Shown: positions 9,475 through 18,833 of the stretch, in pieces
Layout: every line of letters begins with the position of its first letter
Numbering within the stretch: position 1 is the stretch's first letter
Source: Dyadobacter fermentans DSM 18053
GTDB lineage: Bacteria; Bacteroidota; Bacteroidia; Cytophagales; Spirosomataceae
Length of the DNA: 64,000 bases
Assembly (NCBI RefSeq): GCF_000023125.1
Contig: NC_013037.1
Span: 2,790,001-2,854,000, forward strand
Reading direction: 5' to 3'
Notes under the pieces: model-generated
The model's input: only the letters and a program-made list of their open reading frames with translations
The model's database searches: none
What the model was told of the DNA's origin: nothing
Made by a program: the position numbers and the translations under genes

Positions 9475-10122
9475 ATGAAAGTATTTACCATGTTCACCGC
9501 CTTGTTTTTAGTTGCCTTTTTGTCTGCCAGTTCGCAGAAAACGCCTGCCGCTTGGGAAAGCACCGAAGATTTCATTACTTACAATCGGACAATAGAAGCG
9601 ATCCGGGAAAACGGCCGGGTGGGAATCCGGTTCAACGAGTCGAAAGGCGCTGGGATGGCCTGGCTGAAAAACAAGGAATTCACCGGCGGCACCATCGAGT
9701 TTGACACGAGAGGCCGGGATGTGATGCAAAAGAGTTTCATCGGCATTGCATTTCACGGAACGGGAAATGACCAATACGAAACGGTTTATTTCCGCCCGTT
9801 CAACTTTCATTCCCAGGACCCCGTGCGGAAAATACACGCCGTGCAGTATGCATTTGAACCGCGCTTCGGTTTCGAAGCGCTTCGCAACAGTCGGAAAGAT
9901 GAATTCGAGGCAGCCATCGAACCTTCCGATATTTCAGCTACGGACTGGTTTCATGTAAAAATACAGGTGAAGGACAATAGAATCCGGGTATTCCTTAATA
10001 ATGCAGAAAAGCCATGCCTGGACGTAGAAACCCTTAACCCCTCCCCCGCTGGCAAGAAGGTCGGTTACTGGGTAGGCAACAATTCAAACGGAGACTTTGC
10101 AAACCTGACATTCTCGGAGTAA
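9475..10122 (+). CDS. Secreted concanavalin/LamG-like (jelly-roll) protein
   Basis: Small secreted protein of about 215 residues with a clear signal peptide from the ATG at 9475 (MKVFTMFTALFLVAFLSASS, cleavage near SSQ). An upstream in-frame ATG at 9448 would put extra residues before the signal and is less likely. The mature part reads as one beta-sandwich of the LamG/DUF1080 type: GTIEFDTRGRDVMQKSFIGI, YETVYFRPFNFHS, WFHVKIQVKDNRIRVFLNNA and VGYWVGNNSNGDFANLTFSE. Such domains often bind carbohydrate or belong to putative sugar-processing proteins, but no catalytic residues can be assigned. It is divergent from the membrane regulator-like gene at 7997, whose periplasmic part has a similar fold, so the two could share a ligand (inference). 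Confidence 0.75.
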   Translation: MKVFTMFTALFLVAFLSASSQKTPAAWESTEDFITYNRTIEAIRENGRVGIRFNESKGAGMAWLKNKEFTGGTIEFDTRGRDVMQKSFIGIAFHGTGNDQYETVYFRPFNFHSQDPVRKIHAVQYAFEPRFGFEALRNSRKDEFEAAIEPSDISATDWFHVKIQVKDNRIRVFLNNAEKPCLDVETLNPSPAGKKVGYWVGNNSNGDFANLTFSE

Positions 10123-10209
10123 CCCGCGGTCATTAGCAGCATCCGAACTGTCGTGGAAGCATCAAAATAGCGCGTACCCTGGCGCACAGGCAAGCAGTTT
10201 TTTCTATTC

Positions 10210-10248
10210 ATACAAATACCCCGGACAGAGCATCCGGGGTATTTGTAT
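10210..10248. terminator. Perfect 16-bp stem-loop downstream of susD and the lectin-like gene
   Basis: Bases 10210-10225 are perfectly complementary to 10233-10248 with a 7-nt loop. The hairpin lies between the ends of two convergent genes (10122 plus strand, 10264 minus strand). A short TTT follows on the plus side. It fits a bidirectional terminator, or the post-susD stem-loop also seen in the other three PULs. Confidence 0.75.
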
Positions 10249-10263
10249 TTGAAACCGCTCTGC

Positions 10264-11772
10264 TTACGGGTTTTGCGTGAGCTTCGGGTTACGATCAATT
10301 TCCGCCTGCGGGACGAAAAATATCACGCGGGGGGCTGTGGGCAACACCTGCTGAGTGATGTTCGTGGTCGGCGTGTTGTTCAATGAATGCGTTCCGGGGT
10401 AATTCCTTTCCATCGGCAGGTTGTTCCTGAAAAGGTCGTACGCGCGGTGGCCTTCGAATGCGAGTTCGAGCCAGCGCTCTTCCATCACCACGTCCAGCAC
10501 TTTCTTCGAGCCGAGGTTTGCCATGCTGTACAGCTTATTACCGGTGAGCCCCGCGCGCTGGCGGATCAGGTTCACGTCTTCCAGCGCCGCTGCGGCCTTG
10601 CCCAGTTTGGCATTGGCTTCCGCGCGGATCAGGTGCATTTCGGCCAGCCGCAGGTACACCGGCGAGCTCAGGTTGATCACGCCTTCCTGCATGGAGTATT
10701 TATTGATATAATACATCGGCGTCGACGGCGTCAGTTTCATATTATGCTGTAATACGCCATTTACCAGGTACGGAGAAATGAAACTGCTTCTGAGATCGTC
10801 CGGATTTTTGCCGAGGAAGTCGACGTACTTTTGCGAAGCATAAATCTCCGCCCAGCCGCTCACGCCCTGGCCCTGCGCCGCCCCGGATGCATCGCCGCTG
10901 AAATACATCGAGCCGATGGCCGAAAAGCCCCTGTCCTGCACCCTCATGTGCCGGATCGCGAAAATCGTTTCCGCATTGCTGGCAGGGGCCGTTCTGAAAT
11001 AGCCTGTAAATTCTCCGCCCTGAACGAGCTTGTACCGGCCCGAATTGATCACCAGGTCGGCGTACTTAACCGCATTCTCATTGTCGCCCTTATACAGGTA
11101 AACCCGCGCCAGCAGGGCCTGCGCCACTTCTTTCGACGCAAAAGAGTTCGATTTGTTTTCCGACATCAGGTCGGCGGCCTTCGTCAGATCCTGGATCACG
11201 GCGTCGTACACTTCTTTCACCGAACTGCGGGTAATGTTGTTGATCTGGTCGTCGCTCAACCCGTCCATCAGAAGCGGAACACCCGGATTGCCGCCATTGT
11301 CCTGCGGGTACGGACGACCGAACACGCGCACGAGGTTGAAATGCATCATTGCCCGCAGATACAGGTTTTCGCCTTTCAGCTGCCGCAATGTCACCGACGA
11401 CTCGTCGGGAACGTAGGCGATAATTTTGTTGGCCGCCGCGATCACCTTGTAAGCCTGGCCCCAAAAGTTGGTGCAATGCCCCGACGTGTTGATATGCGTA
11501 TACCGGTAAGCCCGCGTGAGGTCGTCACCCGAAGACTGCCCCTGCGCGATCTCGTCACTCGGATATTCCATCAGGAAGTGCACGCTGCGGACATAGGCCG
11601 CATTAAGCAGCACCGCATAGGTCCCGATGGTGGCGGTTTCGACGTCCCCCGCATTGGTAAGCGCCGATTCTTCGTCGATGGACGTCGTGGGTTCGTAGTA
11701 CTTTTCACAGGATGCCGTACCGAGCACGAGCGTTCCCATTAATAGTAATTGATGTATCGAATATTTTCTCAT
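10264..11772 (-). CDS. SusD/RagB-like outer-membrane lipoprotein
   Basis: Glycan-binding partner of the SusC encoded immediately upstream (11779-14835), 6 nt away and so translationally linked. It has 502 residues. The lipoprotein signal is MRKYSIHQLLLMGTLVLGTA then SCEKY, with the acylated Cys near residue 23. Typical SusD landmarks are ENLYLRAMMHFNLVRVFGRP, LARVYLYKGDNENAVKYADL, YLRLAEMHLIRAEANAKLGK, EDVNLIRQRAGL, EERWLELAFEGHRAYDLFRN and the end VIFFVPQAEIDRNPKLTQNP. No degradative enzyme follows it; a stem-loop and a convergent gene come next. The pair is therefore an orphan SusCD whose substrate cannot be inferred from neighbours. Confidence 0.95.
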   Translation of the reverse strand: MRKYSIHQLLLMGTLVLGTASCEKYYEPTTSIDEESALTNAGDVETATIGTYAVLLNAAYVRSVHFLMEYPSDEIAQGQSSGDDLTRAYRYTHINTSGHCTNFWGQAYKVIAAANKIIAYVPDESSVTLRQLKGENLYLRAMMHFNLVRVFGRPYPQDNGGNPGVPLLMDGLSDDQINNITRSSVKEVYDAVIQDLTKAADLMSENKSNSFASKEVAQALLARVYLYKGDNENAVKYADLVINSGRYKLVQGGEFTGYFRTAPASNAETIFAIRHMRVQDRGFSAIGSMYFSGDASGAAQGQGVSGWAEIYASQKYVDFLGKNPDDLRSSFISPYLVNGVLQHNMKLTPSTPMYYINKYSMQEGVINLSSPVYLRLAEMHLIRAEANAKLGKAAAALEDVNLIRQRAGLTGNKLYSMANLGSKKVLDVVMEERWLELAFEGHRAYDLFRNNLPMERNYPGTHSLNNTPTTNITQQVLPTAPRVIFFVPQAEIDRNPKLTQNP

Positions 11773-11778
11773 GTGATT

Positions 11779-14700
11779 TTAGAAGGAAAAGTTGATCCCG
11801 AAAAGGTATTTTTTGCTGATGGGATATCGGAGGCTGGATAGGCCGGAGCTCAAATCGACCTGTGACAGGGAAACTTCCGGGTCGGTGCCTGAAAAACGGG
11901 TGCCGGTCCAGAGGTTATCGCCGCTCACAAACACCGATACTTTCGAAAACCCGCTTCTGCCCAGCAGATTATCCGGCAGCGAATAGCCCAGCCGGACGTT
12001 TCTCAACCGGATGTAACTTCCGTCTTCCAGGTAGCGTGATGACGATTGGTTCGAATCCTTGTTACCGCCCACGATGGGTTTTGGGTGGGTCGCATTATCG
12101 CCCGGTTTTTCCCAGCGGCTCCATCCCTCGGCAAGCACCATCTGGTTATAGCTTTCGTAAAGGCCGTCGTTGTCGAAGTAAACGCGGCTCTCGTTATACA
12201 CCCAGTTGCCATACACGAAGTTGAAGAATGCCGATAAGGTAAAATTCTTGTAGGTCAATGTATTGGAAATACCTCCTGTGAACTTTGGTGCAGCGGTTTT
12301 TCCTGAAAACTGACGGGAATCGGCCGTTTGTGCCTGGCTGTAAGTGCTGGTCAGTTCCTTGGTCACATTGCCATTGGCATCCTTCACGATCCGCTCCCAC
12401 TGCGGGTCGCCGTTTTCCGGATTCACGCCCGCCCAGATCGGCAGGTTGTACTCATCCATATTATGCCCGACAGCGATCGGCTGGCGCGCGCCGGAATTGA
12501 ACACCGTAGCGCCGTCGCTCAGTTCGAGGACCTTGTTGCGGTTAAAGGCCATATTCAGGTTGGTTTCCCAGTTGAAATCCTTGCCTTTCACATTTGTAGA
12601 TGTCAGGCTGAATTCAATCCCCTTGTTACGGATTGACCCTGCATTGACCCAAACATAGCTGTAACCGGTGGTAGCTGCCAGCGGCTTGCGATAAAGCAGC
12701 TCAGACGCCTCTTTCACGTAAGCATCCACTACGAGATCAATGCGGTTGAAGAAGCTCAGGTCAAACCCGATGTTGGACGATTTGATTTTCTCCCAGGTCA
12801 GATCGGGGTTGCCTTTCTGCGAAGGCGCCGCACCGGGCAGGCCCGAGTAGGAAGCATCGGTCGAAATCGTGTACAAGCCCAGCGAAGCGAAATTGCTGAT
12901 CCCATCCGCATTGCCGACGGTACCATTGCTGGCGCGGAGCTTGGCGAAAGTGATGGTTTTGTTGTTTTTCAAAAACTCCTCATTACTCAATATCCAGGAC
13001 GCGCCCAGCTGATAAAAGTTGGCCGTGGAATTGTTTTTACCGAAAAGCGATGAGAATTCGTTGACGAACGATCCGACGAGGAAATACTTGTTGTCGTAGT
13101 TGTAATCCAATTGCCCCAGAAACTTCCGGAAAGCGACCTGCTCGTTGAAGCCGGTAGGGTTTGTGAGCACGTCTGTCGCGACGGACATCACATCACGGCC
13201 GGGAGGCAATCCCTTACCCGCGGCGCTGCTGCTGCTGGAATAAGTAGTCTCCGCCTCGGCCACACCGAGCAAGGTAACACCGTGCCGCCCGAAATCCTCC
13301 GAGTAGCGGATGCGGTTCGATGTCAGCAGGCGGTTCGAGTAGGTCGTTCCATTATAGAGCTCCCCGCTGTTGGCACCGCCTTGCTTGGTGCGTTTGTCAT
13401 TGTAGCTCGCACTCTGGCCGTTTAAGAAATTGATCCGGTTGTACGACGATAGCGTGATCTTGTCTGTGAGCTCGTAATCAAGATTCACATCGGTCGAAAC
13501 ATTCAGGCTTTGCGCTTTGGAATAATTGTATTGGATGGAATGCAGGAAGTTCTCCCGGTCGCGTCCCAGCCACCCCGGATAGCTCCTCGCGTCGATCGGG
13601 GCGCCGGCTTCGTCATAGGCCGGGTCGAACGGGAGGTTGTTGTAGGCGTCGTACAGCGTGTTGCTGTTGGCATAATTATCCTTATTAAACACACCGTTGA
13701 AAAGGACTTTGGCGGCCAGCTTCTTTGTCAGCTGCGTTTGCAGGTTTGCGCGGAAGTTGTAGCCGGTCTTGTCGTTCTCGACCTGCGTGCCCTGCTCTTT
13801 GTAGTAGTTGGCGGAAACATAGTAGGTAGTTTTTTCACTTCCACCGGATGCCGAAATGTTGTGGTTGTTCACAAACCCGGTCCTGAAAGCCTCGTCCCAC
13901 CAGTTGGTATTGGTTCGCAATACAGAGGGGTCGCGCGGGTAGAAAGTGCTCTGGAAGTCGAACAGCTCCTGCGAATCCATCAACCGGAACTTGCCGGTAG
14001 TAGCCTGGGCAAATCCGAGGGTGTTGTTGAATGAGATCTGCGTTTTACCCGCTTTCCCCATTTTGGTATTGACGATAATGACCCCATTGGCCGCCCGTGA
14101 ACCGTACAAGCCCGTCGCCGCCACGTCTTTCAGCACCGAAATACTCTCCACATCCACCGGGTTGTAACTTCCTCCGATGTTACCGTCCACAACCACCAGC
14201 GGCGAGGTGCCCGCCGAGATGGTACCTGCACCGCGGATGAGTATACGTCCCGCGCTGGTGGGATCGCCCGACGAGCTCGAAACCACCACGCCCGGCGCTT
14301 TGCCCTGCAACAGATTCGGCAGTTCGTTGGACGTCACATCCCGCAGCTTCTCGTTGTTGATCGTAGACACGGAGCTGGACAGGAATTTCACCTTCTTGGC
14401 CGAGTACCCCACGATCACGACCTGATCGAGCTGGCTGATCGACGAGTTCATGGCGATGTCCAGCCTGGTTTGGCTGCCCAGCTCCGTTTCCATCGGCGCA
14501 TAGCCCACGAAACTGAACACCAGCGTGGCATTATCCAGAAGATTCTGCGGAATCGTGAGCGAAAACTCGCCATTGAGGTCGGTGGTGGCGCCGATGGCAT
14601 TGTTGTTCTTGACGGTGACCGTCACGCCGACGAGCGGTTCGCCCTTCTCGTCTTTCACGCTGCCGGTTACCGTGCGGTCGGCCTGAAAAATCCCCGACGG

Positions 14701-14835
14701 GGCTCTGCCGGCGAGCGGAAGCGCGATGCCGGGGGAAGCGCTTGCGAGGGACAGCCCTATCATCCACGCGAGGGGACATCGCAGCGACCGGGCCATTGTG
14801 TAACTGAGAATTGGTTTAGGATCAGGTTTTTTCAT
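11779..14835 (-). CDS. SusC-like TonB-dependent receptor without STN domain
   Basis: TonB-dependent outer-membrane transporter of 1018 residues, first gene of a two-gene susCD unit. After a slightly long N-terminus and signal region (hydrophobic stretch around residues 19-40, CPLAWMIGLSLASASPGIAL) comes the carboxypeptidase-regulatory-like domain (TVTGSVKDEKGEPLVGVTVT) and then the plug (VVIVGYSAKKVKFLSSSVST, LKDVAATGLYGSRAANGVII). The remainder is barrel ending FGINFSF. There is no STN domain, so it should not signal through a FecR/sigma pair. The ATG at 14835 is used; an alternative ATG lies at 14796. A 9-bp inverted repeat lies 12 nt upstream of the start codon and may affect expression. 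Confidence 0.94.
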   Translation of the reverse strand: MKKPDPKPILSYTMARSLRCPLAWMIGLSLASASPGIALPLAGRAPSGIFQADRTVTGSVKDEKGEPLVGVTVTVKNNNAIGATTDLNGEFSLTIPQNLLDNATLVFSFVGYAPMETELGSQTRLDIAMNSSISQLDQVVIVGYSAKKVKFLSSSVSTINNEKLRDVTSNELPNLLQGKAPGVVVSSSSGDPTSAGRILIRGAGTISAGTSPLVVVDGNIGGSYNPVDVESISVLKDVAATGLYGSRAANGVIIVNTKMGKAGKTQISFNNTLGFAQATTGKFRLMDSQELFDFQSTFYPRDPSVLRTNTNWWDEAFRTGFVNNHNISASGGSEKTTYYVSANYYKEQGTQVENDKTGYNFRANLQTQLTKKLAAKVLFNGVFNKDNYANSNTLYDAYNNLPFDPAYDEAGAPIDARSYPGWLGRDRENFLHSIQYNYSKAQSLNVSTDVNLDYELTDKITLSSYNRINFLNGQSASYNDKRTKQGGANSGELYNGTTYSNRLLTSNRIRYSEDFGRHGVTLLGVAEAETTYSSSSSAAGKGLPPGRDVMSVATDVLTNPTGFNEQVAFRKFLGQLDYNYDNKYFLVGSFVNEFSSLFGKNNSTANFYQLGASWILSNEEFLKNNKTITFAKLRASNGTVGNADGISNFASLGLYTISTDASYSGLPGAAPSQKGNPDLTWEKIKSSNIGFDLSFFNRIDLVVDAYVKEASELLYRKPLAATTGYSYVWVNAGSIRNKGIEFSLTSTNVKGKDFNWETNLNMAFNRNKVLELSDGATVFNSGARQPIAVGHNMDEYNLPIWAGVNPENGDPQWERIVKDANGNVTKELTSTYSQAQTADSRQFSGKTAAPKFTGGISNTLTYKNFTLSAFFNFVYGNWVYNESRVYFDNDGLYESYNQMVLAEGWSRWEKPGDNATHPKPIVGGNKDSNQSSSRYLEDGSYIRLRNVRLGYSLPDNLLGRSGFSKVSVFVSGDNLWTGTRFSGTDPEVSLSQVDLSSGLSSLRYPISKKYLFGINFSF

Positions 14836-15273
14836 ATAAGCAAAAGGTTAGTTACAAAGCAATGTAACTAATATTGCACTTATAATTACCATCGCGGTTT
14901 ACTAAAATAATGCAATTTTATACGGACGTATAGTAAGTTTCGCCGAAGAACTTTTGCCAGTTGCATTATATGTCCCAATAACACTTCCGGATTTCCGGGC
15001 ACCGTTACATACCAAATGTGCACGAGAACACGCCCGGAAGCACTTTGTCACTGCCTTCCAACAGGACAGGCAGCGGCATTCCCGGTATGCAAATAAGGCT
15101 TCTTGGATTAAGCCTATTCACCTTCCCGACTGACTGCCGCGCCCGCATGTCAGCGGACAGGCGACGGGATTTCCCCGCTTACGCCGAAATACCTTTCGAA
15201 AAATGCCTGGATGGCATGGAAATTTTGATTCGCCGGCATGGATTAAGTTATATCACCAAAAACGTCTAGTGTT
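14836..15273. other. 438-nt divergent intergenic region
   Basis: It separates the divergent susC (minus strand) and the stress-type gene at 15274 (plus strand), so it must hold promoters for both. Beyond the inverted repeat at 14848-14871 I see only a short 6-bp inverted repeat (AGGCTT/AAGCCT near 15099-15118). No convincing ORF or RNA gene is present. Confidence 0.5.
14848..14871 (-). promoter_or_regulatory. 9-bp perfect inverted repeat just upstream of susC
   Basis: TTAGTTACA and TGTAACTAA are separated by 6 nt. The repeat ends 12 nt before the susC start codon at 14835. It could be a dyad operator or a hairpin in the leader that occludes the ribosome-binding region. Confidence 0.5.
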
Positions 15274-15897
15274 ATGTCCAAAACAGTCGTCGGGATTTTT
15301 GAATATGAAAGTGATGCGCAAAATGCACAAAACTATTTGCTGGCAAACGGGTTCGGTGATGGCGATGTCGACATCAAAACCGCCAGCTACAAGCCGGAAG
15401 TGAACGATACGGAAGATGGCCTGCTCGACAAGATCGGCCATTTCTTCAGGGAGCTTTTCAATGGCGATAATGATGACGAAACCGAACGGTATATCGAAGC
15501 CGGTAAGCGCGGGACCATTGTGACCGTACATGCATTGAGTGCGGACGAGGCCGTGGCCGCCGCACACATTATGGACGAATACGGCGCCCTGGATGTGACA
15601 GACAGCAAGCATGCCCCACAACCGGGCGCGCAATATGAAGATGCGATCGTAAATCCGCCGAGCACCGCCGAGAGCGATCAGCCCGTTCCCGATAGCGTGC
15701 CTGCCCGCGGTTTACATTTGCGGAGCCGCATCATCGACCGCACTTTACCGCAAGAGCACCGCCTGCGCCAGCGGGCCGCCGATGGCCCTCCCGGCTCCGA
15801 TCCCGGCCAGCAAACCACGGAGCTCCACAAGACCATCGCCGAGCGCGACGCGTTGATCAACGAGATTGTGAGCAATGAACCAAATAATAAGGCATAA
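15274..15897 (+). CDS. General stress protein 17M/YflT-like domain protein
   Basis: Cytoplasmic protein of 207 residues. The N-terminal 110 residues match the heat-induced stress protein YflT/general stress protein 17M pattern (SKTVVGIFEYESDAQNAQNY, GLLDKIGHFFRELF, YIEAGKRGTIVTVHALSADE, AHIMDEYGALDVTD). The tail is hydrophilic and includes LRSRIIDRTLPQEHRLRQRA, which resembles the short motif found with DUF2382-type stress proteins. No signal peptide or membrane segment is visible. It stands alone, upstream of the phosphatase at 15985 with an 87-nt gap. The precise biochemical role of this family is not known; a stress-related role is by family association. Confidence 0.75.
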   Translation: MSKTVVGIFEYESDAQNAQNYLLANGFGDGDVDIKTASYKPEVNDTEDGLLDKIGHFFRELFNGDNDDETERYIEAGKRGTIVTVHALSADEAVAAAHIMDEYGALDVTDSKHAPQPGAQYEDAIVNPPSTAESDQPVPDSVPARGLHLRSRIIDRTLPQEHRLRQRAADGPPGSDPGQQTTELHKTIAERDALINEIVSNEPNNKA

Positions 15898-15984
15898 CAA
15901 AACGATAACAGAACATCTGGCAAAACCGATAGTAACCTTGCGGCGAATTGCCGTATTGATTCTACTGATCGATGTTATTTACAG

Positions 15985-17619
15985 ATGTTTCTAAAATCCG
16001 CCTTTATTTTCGCAAGCTGCCTCCTGGCATTCACCGGTTACAGCCAGCCGGGGACAAGTTCCACCGCATTACCCCGGCCCAAGCTGGTCGTAGGCATTGT
16101 CATCGACCAAATGCGCTACGATTATCTGTACAGGTATTACGACAAATACCAGGAAGGCGGCTTCAAGCGGATGCTGAATGAAGGGTTCAATTGCCGCGAC
16201 CACCATTACCATTATGCCAATACATCCACCGGGCCCGGTCACGCGTCGGTGTATACCGGCTCATCCCCTGCCATTCATGGGATACTCGCTAATGACTGGT
16301 ATGTGCCGGCATTGAACAAAAACATCAATTGCGTTGCCGACAGCACGGTTTCAGGGCTTGGCACGGCGAAGAACGGCAAAGGGTCGCCGCGCAATATGCT
16401 GGTGACCACCGTTACGGACCAGCTTCGGATTGCCCAGAATTTCAGGTCGAAAACAATCAGCATTGCATTAAAAGACCGCTCGGCAGTGCTGCCCGGCGGG
16501 CATACGTCCAACGCCAGCTACTGGTACGACGGCGACACGGGCAACTTCGTCACCAGCTCCTATTACATGTCGGAATTACCGGAATGGGTACGCGCATTCA
16601 ATGCGAAAAAACTGCCTATCAAATACCTCGACAAAGGCTGGAAACCATTGCTCCCGCTTCGCGCCTACCAGGAAAGCACTGCTGACGACCAGGCTTATGA
16701 AGAAGGCCTGGATGGGAATGAAAAGCCAGTATTCCCCTACAAACTGGCCAGCTCCGAGCCCGACCTGGCAGGCTCCACGCCCTGGGGCAATACCCTTACG
16801 AAAGACATGGCGCTGGCGGCAATCCGTGCCGAGAAGCTGGGTCGGGGCGAGTTTACCGATTTTCTGGCATTGAGCTTCTCCGCGCCGGACGGCGTCGGCC
16901 ATAAATTCGGGCCGAATTCCATTGAGCAGCAAGATCTTTACCTCAGGCTCGATCAAGAACTGGCCGAGCTGTTCTCATTTCTGGATAGCTGGACCGGCAA
17001 GGGCAACTACACGGTTTTTCTCACAGCGGACCACGGCGTGATGGATGTACCGGAGTTTTTGGTTAATAACAAAATTCCCGCGGGACGTTATAGTTCGTCG
17101 GAGATTTTTGGCAAAATAAAGAAAGATATAGCCAGCGAATTCTCCGAGGATTTTGTGAAAGCCATCTCGTCGGGCCAGATACATCTGGACAAAAAGCGAA
17201 TGAAGCAAAAGGGCGTGAGCGTGGCGGCGATCCAGGATGTGATCCGGCAGTCGATCAGTGAAATGCCTGCTGTGGCTAATGTAGTGAACCTTCGAAATCT
17301 GGAACAGGAACCGCTTACCGATCTGCAAAAACAGCTTTTCAGGAATGACTATAATCCCAAACGCAGCGGCGATTTGCTCCTGGTAATGCAGCCGCACTGG
17401 ATCGGCCGCGGCAAACACGGTACCACCCACGGGACATCCTATAATTACGACACGCAAGTTCCATTCCTGCTGTTCGGATGGGGCGTCAAGCACGGGGAAA
17501 CGTTCGACCGCACGTACATCAGCGACATCGCACCCACCGTTTCCGCACTGCTTCACATTCTGCCGCCAAGCGGATCGATGGGAAAAATAGTGGGACCGGC
17601 GCTGGTGAGCACTCCGTAA
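15985..17619 (+). CDS. PafA-like periplasmic alkaline phosphatase/phosphodiesterase (AP superfamily)
   Basis: Secreted metal-dependent phosphatase of the nucleotide pyrophosphatase/PafA branch of the alkaline phosphatase superfamily, 544 residues, signal peptide MFLKSAFIFASCLLAFTGYS. The active-site layout matches PafA: first metal ligand Asp41 (VVGIVIDQMRYD), nucleophile Thr82 (NTSTGPGHAS), Asn103 (ILANDWY), Lys163 and Arg165 (ALKDRSAVLPGGH). Further metal ligands are seen in DGVGHKFGPNS, TADHGVMD and GTTHGTSYNYD. The Lys/Arg pair is the hallmark of phosphate-monoester-specific members such as PafA, so a phosphomonoesterase that scavenges phosphate is the best guess. The gene stands alone with 119 nt to the next gene. 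Residue roles are transferred from the known PafA enzyme; motif spacing agrees closely. Confidence 0.88.
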   Translation: MFLKSAFIFASCLLAFTGYSQPGTSSTALPRPKLVVGIVIDQMRYDYLYRYYDKYQEGGFKRMLNEGFNCRDHHYHYANTSTGPGHASVYTGSSPAIHGILANDWYVPALNKNINCVADSTVSGLGTAKNGKGSPRNMLVTTVTDQLRIAQNFRSKTISIALKDRSAVLPGGHTSNASYWYDGDTGNFVTSSYYMSELPEWVRAFNAKKLPIKYLDKGWKPLLPLRAYQESTADDQAYEEGLDGNEKPVFPYKLASSEPDLAGSTPWGNTLTKDMALAAIRAEKLGRGEFTDFLALSFSAPDGVGHKFGPNSIEQQDLYLRLDQELAELFSFLDSWTGKGNYTVFLTADHGVMDVPEFLVNNKIPAGRYSSSEIFGKIKKDIASEFSEDFVKAISSGQIHLDKKRMKQKGVSVAAIQDVIRQSISEMPAVANVVNLRNLEQEPLTDLQKQLFRNDYNPKRSGDLLLVMQPHWIGRGKHGTTHGTSYNYDTQVPFLLFGWGVKHGETFDRTYISDIAPTVSALLHILPPSGSMGKIVGPALVSTP

Positions 17620-17738
17620 CCGTCTCAGGCTCTCATTGGTCGACAAATCGGACATATCTCCAAAAGTGTGAAAGAGATGTATTAAGTTTAGGATAACTTA
17701 ATTCACTACTCATTTTCCAGTCCTTTTCAGTAATACGG

Positions 17739-18803
17739 ATGATTTCACCTTCAAAAAAGGCTGCTGTGGTTTTCATGCTGGCCTTGCTTGCCACCAGTTG
17801 GAGAGTAGCTGCCCAAAGCTGCATTGTAACCGGCCAGATCAACGGCGTTGGCGCTATACCCATTCAATTCAGATACATACAGAATGGCGTGGATAAGATA
17901 GATACGGTATTCGCCACGGGTGATCGGTTCCGGTACGTCGCCCAGAAGCCCGACAATGGTATGTTCGATATTTTCATCCAAAACCCGGCGTGGACAGCCG
18001 TGTGGTATGAGGCCGGAAACCTTACTGTTTCGGGCAACATCGACAAAGCGGGCCAGCTGGAAGTGAAAGGCACTAAGGAAAACGACCTGCTCACGGCCTT
18101 CAACCAACTGAGGTGGGCCTACCGCGAAAAGGCTCAGGGGCAGCCTGCCGAAGCGGTGGATAAACTGATCGAAGAACACACGCGGAAGACCTGGGCATTT
18201 ATGAAGGTAAACACGCCATCGTTAACCGCCATGTACCTTTTGAACGGGCTGACCAACGGCGCCGATGTCAAAATTGAAGACCTGGACGAAGCATTCCACG
18301 AATTCCCGCCCCAAATCCGCGAAAGTTACTATGGAAAAAGGGCCAAAGAACGCATTGAAATTGTAAAAAACCAGCCTGTAAAAGGCAAGAAAGCGCCTGA
18401 TTTCAAACTGGTTTCGTCGAAAGGCGACTCGGTGCAATTGTCTCGGCATTCAGGTAAATATGTACTGCTGGATTTCTGGGGACATTGGTGCGGGCCGTGC
18501 ATCCGGTCCATGCCGGAACTGCGGGAATTTCATGAAAAGTATAAAAGCAAAATCACCCTTATCGGCATTGCCGCCGAATGGGGCGACGACAAGGAAACCT
18601 GGCTCAAAACGATCGAAAAGCACCAGGCCAACTGGATTCAGCTCACCGATTTCCGGTTTGACCAGGGCGACATCATGAAAACCTACAATATATCCGGGTT
18701 CCCCACTTATCTTCTCATCGACCCGAAAGGAATGGTGGTAGCGAGGGAAAACAATTTCCAGGCGATAGCAAAAATCGTCGCCGAAACGAAAGCGCTCCGA
18801 TAG
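17739..18803 (+). CDS. TlpA-family thioredoxin-like protein with DUF4369-like N-terminus
   Basis: Exported thiol-disulfide oxidoreductase of 354 residues. A signal peptide (VVFMLALLATSWRVAAQ) precedes a beta-rich N-terminal part of the DUF4369 type (residues about 28-115, GQINGVGAIPIQFRYIQNGV). A helical linker follows, and a C-terminal AhpC/TSA-thioredoxin domain covers about 214-354 (APDFKLVSSKGDSVQLSRHS). The redox centre is Cys251-Gly-Pro-Cys254 in DFWGHWCGPC, and the cis-proline loop is SGFPTYLLIDPKG. In Bacteroidota such proteins keep periplasmic cysteines reduced, but the client here is unknown. It is convergent with the DUF2306 gene, 30 nt away. Confidence 0.9.
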   Translation: MISPSKKAAVVFMLALLATSWRVAAQSCIVTGQINGVGAIPIQFRYIQNGVDKIDTVFATGDRFRYVAQKPDNGMFDIFIQNPAWTAVWYEAGNLTVSGNIDKAGQLEVKGTKENDLLTAFNQLRWAYREKAQGQPAEAVDKLIEEHTRKTWAFMKVNTPSLTAMYLLNGLTNGADVKIEDLDEAFHEFPPQIRESYYGKRAKERIEIVKNQPVKGKKAPDFKLVSSKGDSVQLSRHSGKYVLLDFWGHWCGPCIRSMPELREFHEKYKSKITLIGIAAEWGDDKETWLKTIEKHQANWIQLTDFRFDQGDIMKTYNISGFPTYLLIDPKGMVVARENNFQAIAKIVAETKALR

Positions 18804-18833
18804 CACGGCATTGTGCATGAAGGCGACGGACAA

